Origin: Pseudomonas silvicola
Lineage (GTDB): Bacteria > Pseudomonadota > Gammaproteobacteria > Pseudomonadales > Pseudomonadaceae
Direction: 5' to 3'
Length of the DNA stretch: 64,000 nucleotides
Assembly (NCBI RefSeq): GCF_026651855.1
Contig: NZ_CP093280.1
Coordinates: 4,008,001 to 4,072,000 of the forward strand
Position 1 is the first letter of the stretch. Each line of letters starts with the position of its first letter. Positions 24,693 through 33,479 of this stretch are shown one piece after another. The notes under the pieces were generated by a model. The model searched no databases and had not been told where the DNA came from. It saw only the letters and a program-made list of their open reading frames with translations. The translations under genes were made by a program, and so were the position numbers.

Positions 24693-25988
24693 ATGAACAG
24701 CAAACTCAATGACACCCCTCGACTGCTGCAACAGCGTGAACAATCAGTGCCCCGCGGCGTGCTCACCGCCCACCCGCTGGTGATCGACCGCGCCCAGGGC
24801 TCACAGCTGTGGGACGTGGACGGCAAGCGCTACCTGGACTTTGTCGGTGGCATCGGCGTGCTCAATATCGGGCACAACCACCCCAAAGTGGTCGAAGCGG
24901 TGCAGGCACAGTTGACGAAAGTCTCCCATGCCTGTTTTCAGGTGGTCGCCTACCCCCCCTACATTGAGCTGGCCCAGCGTCTGAGCACACTGGTCGGCGG
25001 TGACGTACCGCACAAGGCGGCGTTGTTCACTTCGGGCGCCGAGGCGGTGGAAAACGCCATCAAGATCGCCCGTGGCCACACCAACCGTCCCGGTGTCATC
25101 GCCTTTCGCGGTGGCTTCCACGGGCGTACGCTGCTGGGCTGCAGCCTGACCGGCATGAGTCAGCCGTACAAACAGAACTTCGGCCCGTTCGCGCCGGAGA
25201 TCTTCCATACCCCGTACCCCAACCCTTACCGTGGCATCAGCAGCGCTGATGCACTGGCGGCCTTGCAAGATGTGTTCGCCACCCAGATCGCCGCGGACCG
25301 AGTGGCGGCCATCATCGTCGAGCCGGTGCAGGGCGATGGCGGCTTCCTCACCGCGCCGCCGGAGTTTCTGCAGGCACTGCGCGCGTTGACCGAGCAACAC
25401 GGCATTGTGCTGATCCTCGATGAAATCCAGGCCGGATTTGGCCGCACCGGCCGCTGGTTCGGCTTCCAGCACGCTGGCATCCAGCCGGACCTGGTCACCG
25501 TCGCCAAGAGCCTGGCCGGCGGCCTGCCGCTGTCCGCCGTGGTCGGGCGCAGTGAGATCATGGACGCGCCCACCCCCGGCGGCCTGGGCGGCACCTACGG
25601 TGGCAATGCCCTGGCCTGCGCCGCGGCGCTGGCGGTGATCGACGCCTTTGAGCACGAGCATTTGCTGGCCCGTGGCGAACAGTTGGGCGTGCGCTTGCGC
25701 GCGGGGCTGCAGGTGCTGCAGCAGCGTTACCCACGCATCGGCGACGTGCGCGGCCAAGGCTTCATGCTGGCCATGGAAATGGTCAGCGGCGATGCCGGTG
25801 CCAGCCCCGACGCGGCCCTGGCCCAGCAGGTCATCGACGCCGCCCGCGAAGGCGGACTGCTGGTGATCAAGTGCGGGGTGCACCGCAATGTCGTGCGGTT
25901 CCTCGCCCCCCTGACCACCACCGACGTCGAACTCGACGAAGCCCTGGCCATCCTCGATCGCGCTTTGGCACGGGTCTTGATTGCCTGA
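24693..25988 (+). CDS. gabT: Class III aminotransferase, 4-aminobutyrate aminotransferase (GabT)-like
   Basis: 431 residues from ATG 24693, with AGGAAGC upstream; a longer frame to 24153 crosses the divergent promoter and is not used. TSGAEAVENAIKIAR (113-127), ILDEIQAGFGRTG (241-253) and the PLP lysine Lys272 in VTVAKSLAGG identify the fold type I omega-aminotransferase family. It probably transfers the terminal amino group of GABA or a related omega-amino acid to 2-oxoglutarate. It is followed 65 bp later by a HAD hydrolase and an Lrp regulator. Confidence 0.88.
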   Translation: MNSKLNDTPRLLQQREQSVPRGVLTAHPLVIDRAQGSQLWDVDGKRYLDFVGGIGVLNIGHNHPKVVEAVQAQLTKVSHACFQVVAYPPYIELAQRLSTLVGGDVPHKAALFTSGAEAVENAIKIARGHTNRPGVIAFRGGFHGRTLLGCSLTGMSQPYKQNFGPFAPEIFHTPYPNPYRGISSADALAALQDVFATQIAADRVAAIIVEPVQGDGGFLTAPPEFLQALRALTEQHGIVLILDEIQAGFGRTGRWFGFQHAGIQPDLVTVAKSLAGGLPLSAVVGRSEIMDAPTPGGLGGTYGGNALACAAALAVIDAFEHEHLLARGEQLGVRLRAGLQVLQQRYPRIGDVRGQGFMLAMEMVSGDAGASPDAALAQQVIDAAREGGLLVIKCGVHRNVVRFLAPLTTTDVELDEALAILDRALARVLIA

Positions 25989-26053
25989 ACCTCACGACAG
26001 GCCCGGGCTTCATCGCCTGGGCCGCCGTTGTCCATCATGGAGATGAAGTTGGC

Positions 26054-26695
26054 ATGCGCCTGACTGATTATCGTGTGTTGCTGCTCGACTGTGACGGCGT
26101 GCTGATCGACCGTGACAGTGGCGTCTGGACGGCGCTGCAGGGCCTGCTCGTCGGCACGGGCGTGGTGGCGGAAAAGGGCCCGGTGCTGGACCGCTTCGAA
26201 CAGGGGCTGCATGGCCTGTACCCGCGGTTCGAGGAGCTGGGCTTTACCGGGCTGTTGTGTTTCGCCCATCGCCAGTTGGCCGAAGCGTTGCAGGTGCGGG
26301 CCAGTTGGGAGGAGAGCCTGAGCTTCGCCCGTACCCCCGTGACCTGGCCGCTGTTCGAGGACGCGCCCGGGGCATTGCTGTACCTGCGCAAGTTCTACCG
26401 GCTGGTGATACTGTGTGATCGCGATGCTCAGGACCGCGAAGCGCTGTGCGAGCGCCTGGGGATCCTCGCCGAGGAGCTGGTGGCGCCGGCCCAAGGCCAG
26501 GCCTGGCTGGACCAGCAGCAAGTACCGTTCGAGCAGGCGCTGTGGGTGCGCGCCAGCCTGCCTGAGCCTGCGGTGCAGGGCGCCATGTGTCTGTTGCGAC
26601 GGGGCCGGCGGCAAGCTGGTCAATGCCCGGTGGACGAGTGCATCAACAGCCTCGCCGACCTGGTGGCTCAACATCAGCTATGGTTACGCCGTTGA
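26054..26695 (+). CDS. HAD-superfamily hydrolase (divergent)
   Basis: 213 residues. The N-terminus has the HAD motif I LLLDCDGVLIDRDSG and a motif II-like VILCDRDAQDREAL (Cys in place of the usual Ser/Thr). A third motif is not obvious; the C-terminal end (CLLRRGRRQAGQCPVDECIN) is unusual. It lies 45 bp before the Lrp regulator in the same direction. It probably acts on a phosphorylated small molecule, if active at all. This is the second HAD protein of the island. Confidence 0.7.
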   Translation: MRLTDYRVLLLDCDGVLIDRDSGVWTALQGLLVGTGVVAEKGPVLDRFEQGLHGLYPRFEELGFTGLLCFAHRQLAEALQVRASWEESLSFARTPVTWPLFEDAPGALLYLRKFYRLVILCDRDAQDREALCERLGILAEELVAPAQGQAWLDQQQVPFEQALWVRASLPEPAVQGAMCLLRRGRRQAGQCPVDECINSLADLVAQHQLWLRR

Positions 26696-26740
26696 ATTGA
26701 TTGAAAAACCTCAGGGACATTGGCATTCGAGGGCAACTGA

Positions 26741-27229
26741 ATGGAAGGCATGGTCAAACTGGACCGCATCGACATCAATATCCTGGTCGAGCTGCAAAAA
26801 GATGGCCGCATGACCAACGTCAGCCTCGCCGACGCCGTTGGCCTCTCGGCCAGCCCCTGCCTGCAGCGGGTCAAGCGCCTGGAAGCGGCGGGCTATATCT
26901 CCAGCTACAAGGCCCACATCAACCTGGCGAAGATCACCGAGTCGGTGACGATCTTCACCGAGGTGACTCTCAGCGATCACAAGCGCGAGGACTTCGCCAA
27001 GTTCGAGGCCAACATTCGCCAGGTCGACGAGGTGCTCGAATGCCACCTCATCAGCGGCGGGTACGACTACCTGGTGCGTTTCATGACGCGCAGCATCCAG
27101 CACTATCAGGAGGTGATCGAAAGCATCATCGACAAGAACATCGGCATCGCCAAATACTTCAGCTACATCGTCATCAAGTCACCGGTGATGAAAGAGGTGG
27201 TCCCCCTGCGCAAGCTGATCCGGCACTAG
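26741..27229 (+). CDS. Lrp/AsnC-family transcriptional regulator
   Basis: 162 residues. The N-terminal winged HTH (LDRIDINILVELQKDGRMTNVSLADAVGLSASPCLQRVKRLEAAGYI) is followed by the RAM ligand-binding domain (LECHLISGGYDYLVRFM). It has the length and sequence style of Lrp-type regulators of amino acid catabolism. An alternative ATG three codons in (26750) is possible. Its place between the aminotransferase and aldehyde dehydrogenase genes suggests it controls the island, with the imported amino compound as likely effector. Confidence 0.92.
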   Translation: MEGMVKLDRIDINILVELQKDGRMTNVSLADAVGLSASPCLQRVKRLEAAGYISSYKAHINLAKITESVTIFTEVTLSDHKREDFAKFEANIRQVDEVLECHLISGGYDYLVRFMTRSIQHYQEVIESIIDKNIGIAKYFSYIVIKSPVMKEVVPLRKLIRH

Positions 27230-27351
27230 TGCGCGGAAAACCGCCGCCATTCAGCACAACATCCCACGCAACCCCGGAGAACGGCACGCTGCGCCTGACC
27301 GCGTCTGGTAGCGTATCAGCCATGGATTTTCCTTTTTTCGGGGGCACGTGA

Positions 27352-28821
27352 ATGACCGACCAGACCACCCATGTTTTCAGCATCGACCCGGCCCTCACGC
27401 GCCGGTTCTATATCAATGGCGATTGGTGCCTGCCGGTGCGCGAGGCGGGCAGCCTGCCCGTGGTCAACCCCGCGACCGAGCAGGTAGTGGCCGACGTCGC
27501 CAAAGGCACCGCGCTGGATGTCGACCAGGCCGTGGTGGCTGCCCGCGCTGCGTTTACCCACTGGAGCGTTTCGCCGGTGGCCAGCCGGGTGCGGATACTC
27601 ACGCGCTTGCATGAGCTGATGCTGGAGCGCAACGAGCAGTTCGCCCAGGCCTTGTCCCTCGAGATGGGCGCTGCCATCGGCTTTGCCCGCACCTTGCAGG
27701 TGCCCCTGGCCGCGGAGCACATTCGGGTCGTCCGTGATCTGTTGCCCGAGTATCCCTTCCAGCAGGTTGAGAACGGTACTGCCATCGTCCGTGAAGCCAT
27801 TGGCGTATGCGCGCTGATCACCCCATGGAACTGGCCGCTCTACCAGATCACCGCCAAGGCCGCCGCGGCCATCGCCGCAGGTTGCACCGTGGTACTCAAA
27901 CCCAGCGAACTGTCGCCGTTGAGCGCGCTGCTGTTCGCCCAACTGGTGCACGACGCCGGTGTGCCTGCCGGGGTATTCAACCTGGTCAACGGCAGCGGCG
28001 CCGAGGTGGGCGAAGCCATGGCCAGCCATCCTGACATCGACATGATCTCCATCACCGGCTCCAACCGCGCCGGCGCCCTGGTAGCCCAGGCCGCGGCACC
28101 GACGGTGAAGCGCGTGACCCAGGAACTGGGTGGCAAATCCCCCAACGTGCTCCTGCCCGATGCCGACTTCGCCAGGGTGGTACCGCTGGGCGTGATGACG
28201 GCATTCCGTAACGTGGGCCAGTCCTGCAGCGCGCCGACCCGCATGCTGGTGCCACGTGCGCGCCTGGCCGAGGTCGAAGCCCTGGCGGCGGCCACCGCCG
28301 AGTCGATCCTGGTGGGTGACCCGGCCTCGCCTGACACCGTGCTTGGCCCCATCGCCAACCAGGCCCAATTCAACCGCGTGCAGGCGATGATCGCTTCAGG
28401 CATCGAGGTGGGCGCCAGGCTGATCTGCGGCGGTACGGGACGTGTGGCGGGCCTGGAAGTCGGTTATTACGCCCGGCCGACCATTTTCTCCGACGTCGAA
28501 CCGGGCATGGCCATTGCCCAGGAAGAAATCTTCGGCCCGGTGCTGTGCATCCTCCCGTATGACACCCTGGACGACGCCGTGGCTATCGCCAACAACACGG
28601 TCTATGGCCTCAGCGCCCACGTGCAAGGCACGGACCTGAACCAGGTGCGCGCGGTGGCCTCGCGTATCCGCGCCGGCCAGGTGTTGCTCAATCATCCGGC
28701 CTGGAACCCGCACGCGCCGTTCGGCGGCTACAAGCGCTCGGGCAATGGCCGGGAGTTTGGCGTGCATGGGTTCGAGGAGTACCTGGAAACCAAGGCCATC
28801 ATCGGCTACGAGACCTTTTAA
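27352..28821 (+). CDS. Aldehyde dehydrogenase family protein
   Basis: 489 residues. Catalytic Cys292 (FRNVGQSCSAPTR), Glu258 (TQELGGKSPN), Lys183 (LKPSEL) and the ITGSN cofactor loop are all present. The sequence around Cys (QSCSAPTR) resembles the broad-substrate ALDHs used in amine and aromatic catabolism rather than GabD. It is the second aldehyde dehydrogenase of the island and the last gene before a block of tandem repeats. It may oxidise an aldehyde made by one of the amine oxidases. Confidence 0.88.
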   Translation: MTDQTTHVFSIDPALTRRFYINGDWCLPVREAGSLPVVNPATEQVVADVAKGTALDVDQAVVAARAAFTHWSVSPVASRVRILTRLHELMLERNEQFAQALSLEMGAAIGFARTLQVPLAAEHIRVVRDLLPEYPFQQVENGTAIVREAIGVCALITPWNWPLYQITAKAAAAIAAGCTVVLKPSELSPLSALLFAQLVHDAGVPAGVFNLVNGSGAEVGEAMASHPDIDMISITGSNRAGALVAQAAAPTVKRVTQELGGKSPNVLLPDADFARVVPLGVMTAFRNVGQSCSAPTRMLVPRARLAEVEALAAATAESILVGDPASPDTVLGPIANQAQFNRVQAMIASGIEVGARLICGGTGRVAGLEVGYYARPTIFSDVEPGMAIAQEEIFGPVLCILPYDTLDDAVAIANNTVYGLSAHVQGTDLNQVRAVASRIRAGQVLLNHPAWNPHAPFGGYKRSGNGREFGVHGFEEYLETKAIIGYETF

Positions 28822-29325
28822 CCCCGCCAAGCAGCTTCGGCCGCGTCCCAGGCTGACGCAGCCTGTAGGAGCACAGCTTGCTGGCGAAGGGCACGATGCG
28901 GTCCATCAGGTACACCGCGCTGCCTTTTTCGCTAGCAAGCTACGCTCCCACCCACCTGGCTGAATGAGCCTGTAGGAGCACAGCTTGCTGGCGAAGGGTA
29001 TAACGCGGTCCATCAGGTACACCGCGCCGCCTTTTTCGCTAGCAAGCTACGCTCCCACCCACCTGGCTGACGCAGCCTGTAGGAGCACAGCTTGCTGGCG
29101 AAGGGTACGGCACGGTACATCAGGTACGGCGCAAGCACCCAAAGCAGCCCTGTGTGGTTGTGAGGAATCATCGCGCTTCGTGCCTTCTGGGCATGCGACC
29201 CGCCTCGTGGGGAGGGGCGTGCATCATCGCAGATAGACGAACAAGCACAAGCGCTAGCCAGGAGGGTGCCGCCCGAGCCCGTTTTCAACGCAGCCTGACC
29301 AAGTGGGGACACGTTCATACAGCGG
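28822..29325. other. 504-bp intergenic region: tandem REP-type repeats, then unassigned sequence
   Basis: The first 300 bp hold the 107-bp tandem repeats listed separately. The remainder (about 29126-29325) shows no gene I can support on either strand; small frames there run into the repeats and lack ribosome sites. It separates the convergent ends of the aldehyde dehydrogenase gene and the SDR gene. Confidence 0.6.
28862..29125. repeat. 107-bp tandem direct repeat, about 2.5 copies, each with an internal inverted pair
   Basis: Unit starts (CCTGTAGGAGCACAGC) are at 28862, 28969 and 29076, an exact 107-bp period. Each full unit carries TGTAGGAGCACAGCTTGCTG and a near-inverse CGCTAGCAAGCTACGCTCCC, so each can fold into a long hairpin. 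The third copy is cut after about 50 bp. The head is a relative of the REP head in the large array at 55858-58025. Confidence 0.8.
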
Positions 29326-30213
29326 CTACCCCGCCAGGCACGTGCGCAGGTCGGCCAGCAAGCCGGGGCCCGTGGGCTGCCACCCGAGGCGGTCGCGGGT
29401 CTTGTGGCTGGCGCTGGCCATGCTCTTGTCGACGAAGGCGGCCATCCAGCCGAAATGCGCTGCTACCTGGTCGGCAGGCAGGGACACCGTGGGCAGGCCC
29501 AGGCCCTCGCCGATCGTCTGGGCGATGTCACGAAAGGCGATGGCCGACTCGGCGGCAGCATGGTAGCGGGCGCCGGGCTGATGTTTTTCCAAGGCCAGGC
29601 GGTACAGCAGTGCGGTATCGTCCAGGTGCGCCGCCGACCAGGGGGTCAGGCCGTCACCGACGTAGGCGCTGAGGCCTTTTTCCCGGGCCAGCCGAATGAG
29701 TTCGGTCACCAGCCCCTGCTTGCGGGGGTCGTGTATCTGCGCCAGGCGCATGACCACCACGTTGGCGCCGCGGTCGCTCAACACTTGGCCGGCCAGCTCG
29801 GAGGCAATGCGCGGATTGGGGTGGTTGCCATCGAAATGGTCTTCGTCCGCTGGCTGCCCTGGGGCGAAGGTGCCGATGGCGGTGCCGGAGGTGATGATCA
29901 GCGGCCGCTGCGTTCCCTCCAGCGCCGCGCCCAGGGCGGCGATGGCGCGGGCGTCTTTCTCGCAATTGGCGACGAAGTGGCTGAAGTCATGATCGAAAGC
30001 GGTGTGGATCACCGCGTCGCACCCGGCAGCGCCTTCATGCAGGCTGGCCAGGTTCTGGAGGTCGCCTTGCCAGGGCTCGGCGCCCTGGTTGCGCAATGCC
30101 TCGGCGCCTGCGGCCGAGCGGGTCAGTCCCAGCACCTGATGGCCGGCGGTGAGCAGTTCGCGGGTGACCTGGGTGCCGATGAAACCGGTGGAGCCGGTCA
30201 GAAATATGCGCAT
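29326..30213 (-). CDS. NAD-dependent epimerase/dehydratase family (extended SDR) protein
   Basis: 295 residues. The N-terminal TGSTGFIGTQVTREL (6-20) is the TGxxGxxG cofactor motif of extended/atypical SDRs. It lacks an obvious YxxxK at the usual spacing (YHAAAESA instead), as in NmrA/atypical SDRs, so it may be a reductase or a redox sensor. It is transcribed divergently from a MmyB-type regulator 98 bp away, a common arrangement where the regulator represses the neighbouring SDR gene. Confidence 0.82.
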   Translation of the reverse strand: MRIFLTGSTGFIGTQVTRELLTAGHQVLGLTRSAAGAEALRNQGAEPWQGDLQNLASLHEGAAGCDAVIHTAFDHDFSHFVANCEKDARAIAALGAALEGTQRPLIITSGTAIGTFAPGQPADEDHFDGNHPNPRIASELAGQVLSDRGANVVVMRLAQIHDPRKQGLVTELIRLAREKGLSAYVGDGLTPWSAAHLDDTALLYRLALEKHQPGARYHAAAESAIAFRDIAQTIGEGLGLPTVSLPADQVAAHFGWMAAFVDKSMASASHKTRDRLGWQPTGPGLLADLRTCLAG

Positions 30214-30311
30214 GGTTCAACTCTCCCTTTGCTGGAGTGCCCAGGGTGAGCGTAATGTTTAACCGGTAAAAGCCGTGACGTTATCAGGGTATAAACACTA
30301 ACAGGATTCCC

Positions 30312-31121
30312 ATGGCACCTCATCTGCTGGGCACTTACCTCAAGGATTGCCGGGCGCGCCTGGACCCGGCCAGCTTCGGTTTTACCCCTGGCCGCCGCCG
30401 TACCCCCGGGCTGCGCCGCGAGGAAGTCGCACAGCGGGCCAATATCAGCGCCACGTGGTACACCTGGCTGGAGCAAGGTCGCGGCGGCGCGCCTTCTGCC
30501 CAGGTGCTTGACCGTATCGCCCAGAGCCTGCTGATGACGGCGCCCGAGCGCGAACACTTGTACATGCTTGCTTTCGGCCACCCACCGGAGGTGGTCTACC
30601 ACGCCCCCGAAGGCGTGACCCCGCGCTTGCAACGGTTGCTCGACACCCTGGCGTTCAGCCCGGCACTGATCAAGACCGCTACCTGGGACGTGCTGGCCTG
30701 GAACCGCGCCGCAGCCGTGGTATTCACTGACTACAGCCTGTTGCCGGCCAAGGAGCGCAATATCCTGCGGCTGATGTTCTGCCATTCCGAAGCGCGGGCG
30801 CGCCAGGATGACTGGCAAGGCATGGCGCGCTTTATCGTCGCCGCGTTTCGCGCCGATGCCATTCGTGCCGGCGCAGCCTCCGAGGTCGGCCAGCTGGCGG
30901 ATGAGCTCTGCGAACGCAGCCCGGAGTTCGCGGCATTCTGGGGTGACAATGATGTCCGTGTGCATGGCGAGGGTACCAAGCGTCTGCACCATGCCACCCA
31001 AGGCATCATCGAGCTTGAGTATTCGGGCTTCGCGGTGGACGGGCGCCCGGACCTGGGCATGATCGTCTACAACCCCGTGGGCCCTGCGGATGCGCAGCGT
31101 ATTCGGGCGCTGTTAGACTAG
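30312..31121 (+). CDS. XRE-family regulator with MmyB-like ligand-binding domain
   Basis: 269 residues. The N-terminal HTH (TPGLRREEVAQRANISATWYTWLEQGR, about 31-57) is the RREEVA-type helix-turn-helix typical of MmyB regulators. The rest (VLAWNRAAAVVFTDY...NILRLMFCHSEARAR) is the PAS-like MmyB domain that binds fatty-acid-like ligands in the founding family. The divergent SDR gene is the probable target. The 98-bp gap contains TTAACCGGTAA with a palindromic ACCGGT core near 30262, a possible operator. Confidence 0.88.
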   Translation: MAPHLLGTYLKDCRARLDPASFGFTPGRRRTPGLRREEVAQRANISATWYTWLEQGRGGAPSAQVLDRIAQSLLMTAPEREHLYMLAFGHPPEVVYHAPEGVTPRLQRLLDTLAFSPALIKTATWDVLAWNRAAAVVFTDYSLLPAKERNILRLMFCHSEARARQDDWQGMARFIVAAFRADAIRAGAASEVGQLADELCERSPEFAAFWGDNDVRVHGEGTKRLHHATQGIIELEYSGFAVDGRPDLGMIVYNPVGPADAQRIRALLD

Positions 31122-31150
31122 CCGGTCTCATCGTCCAGCAAGGAATGCAC

Positions 31151-31942
31151 GTGAAGTTCTTGAGAAAACTCTTTGGCGCCCCGAAAACGCCCGACAGCCC
31201 GCCAGTTGCCCCATCCTCGCCCGCGCGCGAAGCCGCCGAGCAGGCGGCCCGGCTGGCCACTGGCGAATGCCTGGACCGCCACTGGCAATCAGTGGGCACC
31301 GTGGAGCAGGATGTCATTTCCTACCTCATCAGCCCCAGCCTCACGGGCGGCACCCAGTGGCCATCGACGCGCCAGGCGTATCGGGTGGTGCGCCGTGATG
31401 GTGCGGTTCTGCTGGCCAGCGACGGCCTGTCAGACCCGTTCGATGATGTAGAAGGGGCGGGCAATGGCTTTGAAATGGAGGTGTTCCTGGAAACCGCCGA
31501 CATCCCCGAACAGGCCCGTGGCGCCCTGGGCGAGGTGGACCCGTTGAAGCACAGTTGGGCCTTTGAGGTGCTCAAGCATGTCGCCGACACCGTGGCTGAC
31601 GCGGGCGGCATTACTCACCAGTTGGCCCAGCATGGCGTGCTGTCGCTGGAGTTGCCTGGGGTCAGCCAATCGCATCATATCGGTGAGCAGGTGCCGGCCC
31701 GTTTCGTCACCGAGGATGATGCGGTCGGCGTGTTGCTGGGTGGCCCGGCCGCGGATTTTCCTTCGCGCCTGGAGGGCATGCCGTTGTCGCCGGTGCAATT
31801 GGTACCGGTGGTGCTGATCACCGCGTCGGAGCTTGAATATGTGCGGGCGGGCGGGCGTGCGGCGCGTGAGGAACTGGTGGCCCGGCTGGGGGCTGCGGGT
31901 GTCGGGCACAGGAGCAGCCTGCAGCGTGACAGCGTGGTGTGA
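31151..31942 (+). CDS. Suppressor-of-fused (SUFU)-like domain protein
   Basis: 263 residues from a GTG at 31151. An ATG two codons upstream (31145) sits directly on the AAGGA ribosome site, whereas the GTG has it at 6-base spacing, so the GTG is preferred. Residues about 35-250 follow the bacterial SUFU pattern, ending in LEGMPLSPVQLVPVVLITASELEYVR. These proteins are small, cytosolic and of unknown role, sometimes immunity-like. The N-terminal about 30 residues are a Pro/Ala-rich linker. It lies 29 bp after the MmyB regulator and may be co-transcribed. Family assignment is moderate. Confidence 0.6.
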   Translation: MKFLRKLFGAPKTPDSPPVAPSSPAREAAEQAARLATGECLDRHWQSVGTVEQDVISYLISPSLTGGTQWPSTRQAYRVVRRDGAVLLASDGLSDPFDDVEGAGNGFEMEVFLETADIPEQARGALGEVDPLKHSWAFEVLKHVADTVADAGGITHQLAQHGVLSLELPGVSQSHHIGEQVPARFVTEDDAVGVLLGGPAADFPSRLEGMPLSPVQLVPVVLITASELEYVRAGGRAAREELVARLGAAGVGHRSSLQRDSVV

Positions 31943-32102
31943 GGTCGCCTTGCTGTGTATCTGATAGCGCGCGGCATCCCGGACGCGGCCAGGCCCGCTG
32001 CTTTGAAATTTTTGGTTCTTCGTGAGTTTCCGGGCCACGGATCTGTAGTGAGCAAACTGCAAGACGGGCCGACAGAATATTCCTCGGAGCTCTTGGCTGG
32101 GG

Positions 32103-32267
32103 ATTGCATCAGGGCCTCCAGGCGCCAGGCGATGTTGCTGTGTCGCTGTTGAGCTCGAGCGCCGTCCGCACGGCGCGTTCGCGAGCAAGGGCTCGGCGCC
32201 CCCCTCGCTCCCACATTTGTTTCGGGCCAGTTATGCCTGTGAGATCATCTGGTCCGCCTTGTTTGTT
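32103..32267 (-). repeat. Solo, diverged copy of the 160-bp array unit
   Basis: It shares the order of blocks of the reverse-oriented units at 57230-58025: CATCAGGGCCTC, a GCGCCG/CGGCGC palindrome, CGCGAGCAAGGGCTCGGCGC, TTTGTTTCGGGCCAGTTATG and CTGGTCCGCCTTGTTTG. About 165 bp, with point differences in the palindrome. Confidence 0.75.
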
Positions 32268-32307
32268 CACCGCAGATCTTTTTTGGGAGCGTGGGAGCCG
32301 GTGCACC

Positions 32308-32334
32308 CTGTGGGACCGGGCGAAGCTCGGGAAC
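32308..32334. repeat. Solo CTGTGGGACCGGGCGAAGC-type element
   Basis: A single half of the repeat pair also present at 20642-20729 and 37647-37737. It ends 14 bp before the rnz stop codon. Confidence 0.6.
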
Positions 32335-32348
32335 CCGACGCCGCCACT

Positions 32349-33305
32349 CTAGAGGGCCACCAGCACACCGTCACGCCCCACACGGTAACGCTGCAGATCC
32401 TGCGCCAGCACCAACTGCCCGCTGTAGCGTGTTTCAGCCTCTACACGCACATCATCGATGCAGGGGCTGCGGTTCGGGTCGCCCTGGTAGCGTGCACTGA
32501 AGTGCGTCAGCACCAGGTTCGGCACGCCCGCGGCCTCGGCGAACTGGGCCACCGCCGCCGCGGTGCTATGCCCATGGCTGGTCTGAGCACGTTCCAGAAC
32601 CGGTTGGGTAAAGGTGGCCTCATGCACCAGCACGTCAGCCCCTGGTGCCACCTGCGCGAGCAACTCTGGCCGGTCGTTGTCACCACAGACGATGATGCGC
32701 CGCCCCGGCCGGGACGGGCGCAGGTAGGTGCTGGCGGTGATCGCCCGGCCTTCATGCTCCACGTCGCGGCCGTGGGCCAGTTCGCCCCATAGCGGACCGC
32801 GGGGGATGCCGTCGGCCAGCAGGCGCTCGCTGTCCAGGCGTGGGTCCGGGTTGACTTCAGCGAACACATAGCCCCAACTGGGCACCCGATGTGACAGCGC
32901 CACGGTGCTCACCGCCATGCTGGCGTTGGCCCACTGGTCCAGGGTTTCGAGTGCGTGCAGGCGCAGTTCGAAAGGCAGGTGGGTCGCACTCACGGCCAGG
33001 CTCTGGCGCACCCACGCGTGCAGCGCCTGGGGCAACACCAGCTCCAGCGGTTCGCTGCGCCCGGACATGCCGGCGCTGGCCAGCAACCCCGGCAGGCCGA
33101 AACAGTGGTCACCGTGCACGTGGGTGATGAAGATGGCACGCAGGTCGCGCATCGACAGCGGCGAGTGCAGCAATTGGTGCTGCGTGCCTTCGCCGCAATC
33201 GACCAGGTACCAGGCTTTGCCGGAGGCTTCGATGACCGCGGTGGCGCTGACGTTGCGGGCCTTGGTGGGCACCCCGGAAGAGGTACCCAGAAACAGCAGG
33301 TCCAT
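32349..33305 (-). CDS. rnz: Ribonuclease Z / RNase BN (tRNA 3' endonuclease)
   Basis: 318 residues. The metallo-beta-lactamase zinc motif HVHGDH is at 62-67, with further ligands in HEATF and LTHFSARY. The N-terminus [20 protein letters not shown] is the ElaC family hallmark (LGTssGxPTkxRNvs). It trims 3' ends of tRNA precursors or acts as an exo/endonuclease. The length fits the short ElaC form. It is the last gene of a minus-strand run; a REP doublet separates it from the DUF1289 gene. Confidence 0.93.
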   Translation of the reverse strand: MDLLFLGTSSGVPTKARNVSATAVIEASGKAWYLVDCGEGTQHQLLHSPLSMRDLRAIFITHVHGDHCFGLPGLLASAGMSGRSEPLELVLPQALHAWVRQSLAVSATHLPFELRLHALETLDQWANASMAVSTVALSHRVPSWGYVFAEVNPDPRLDSERLLADGIPRGPLWGELAHGRDVEHEGRAITASTYLRPSRPGRRIIVCGDNDRPELLAQVAPGADVLVHEATFTQPVLERAQTSHGHSTAAAVAQFAEAAGVPNLVLTHFSARYQGDPNRSPCIDDVRVEAETRYSGQLVLAQDLQRYRVGRDGVLVAL

Positions 33306-33393
33306 GGCGGGCCCCTTGTTGGAAAAAGCTCAGTGTACCGGGTTGCGCGGGTGTTGCATCGACGCCAGCAGCCATTGGCACGGCGGTGGCCTG

Positions 33394-33479
33394 GTAGCAG
33401 CGGACCTGGCCGCGTCGGCGGTACACGCGGTAAAGCGGGTACCGCGCCGCGCCCGTGACGCGGCCAGGTCCGCTGCTAC
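33394..33479. repeat. REP doublet GTAGCAGCGGACCTGGCCGCGTC
   Basis: Two perfect 23-bp inverted arms (33394-33416 and 33457-33479) surround 40 bp that contains a further GCGGTAC/GTACCGC palindrome. The right arm overlaps the DUF1289 stop codon. Related halves lie at 41524-41546 and 60156-60178. Confidence 0.8.

Larger units (their letters stand above)
31943..32348. other. 406-bp intergenic region made largely of degenerate repeats
   Basis: No gene seen. It holds a degenerate GACGCGGCCAGGCCCGCTGCT REP relic near 31981, the solo array-type unit (32103-32267) and a GTGGGACCGGGCGAAGC element (32308-32334). It lies between the convergent SUFU-like and rnz genes. Confidence 0.7.

Noticed and set aside
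10315-28821. Ectoine catabolism cluster
   Set aside because: AsnC regulator, M20 enzyme, class III aminotransferase and aldehyde dehydrogenase are shared, but the ectoine hydrolase (EutD/DoeA, M24 fold) and ectoine-type importer are missing, and opine-oxidase subunits are present instead.
29013-29318. Minus-strand small open frame of 101 codons
   Set aside because: It runs through the 107-bp repeats, has no ribosome site and matches no family I recognise.
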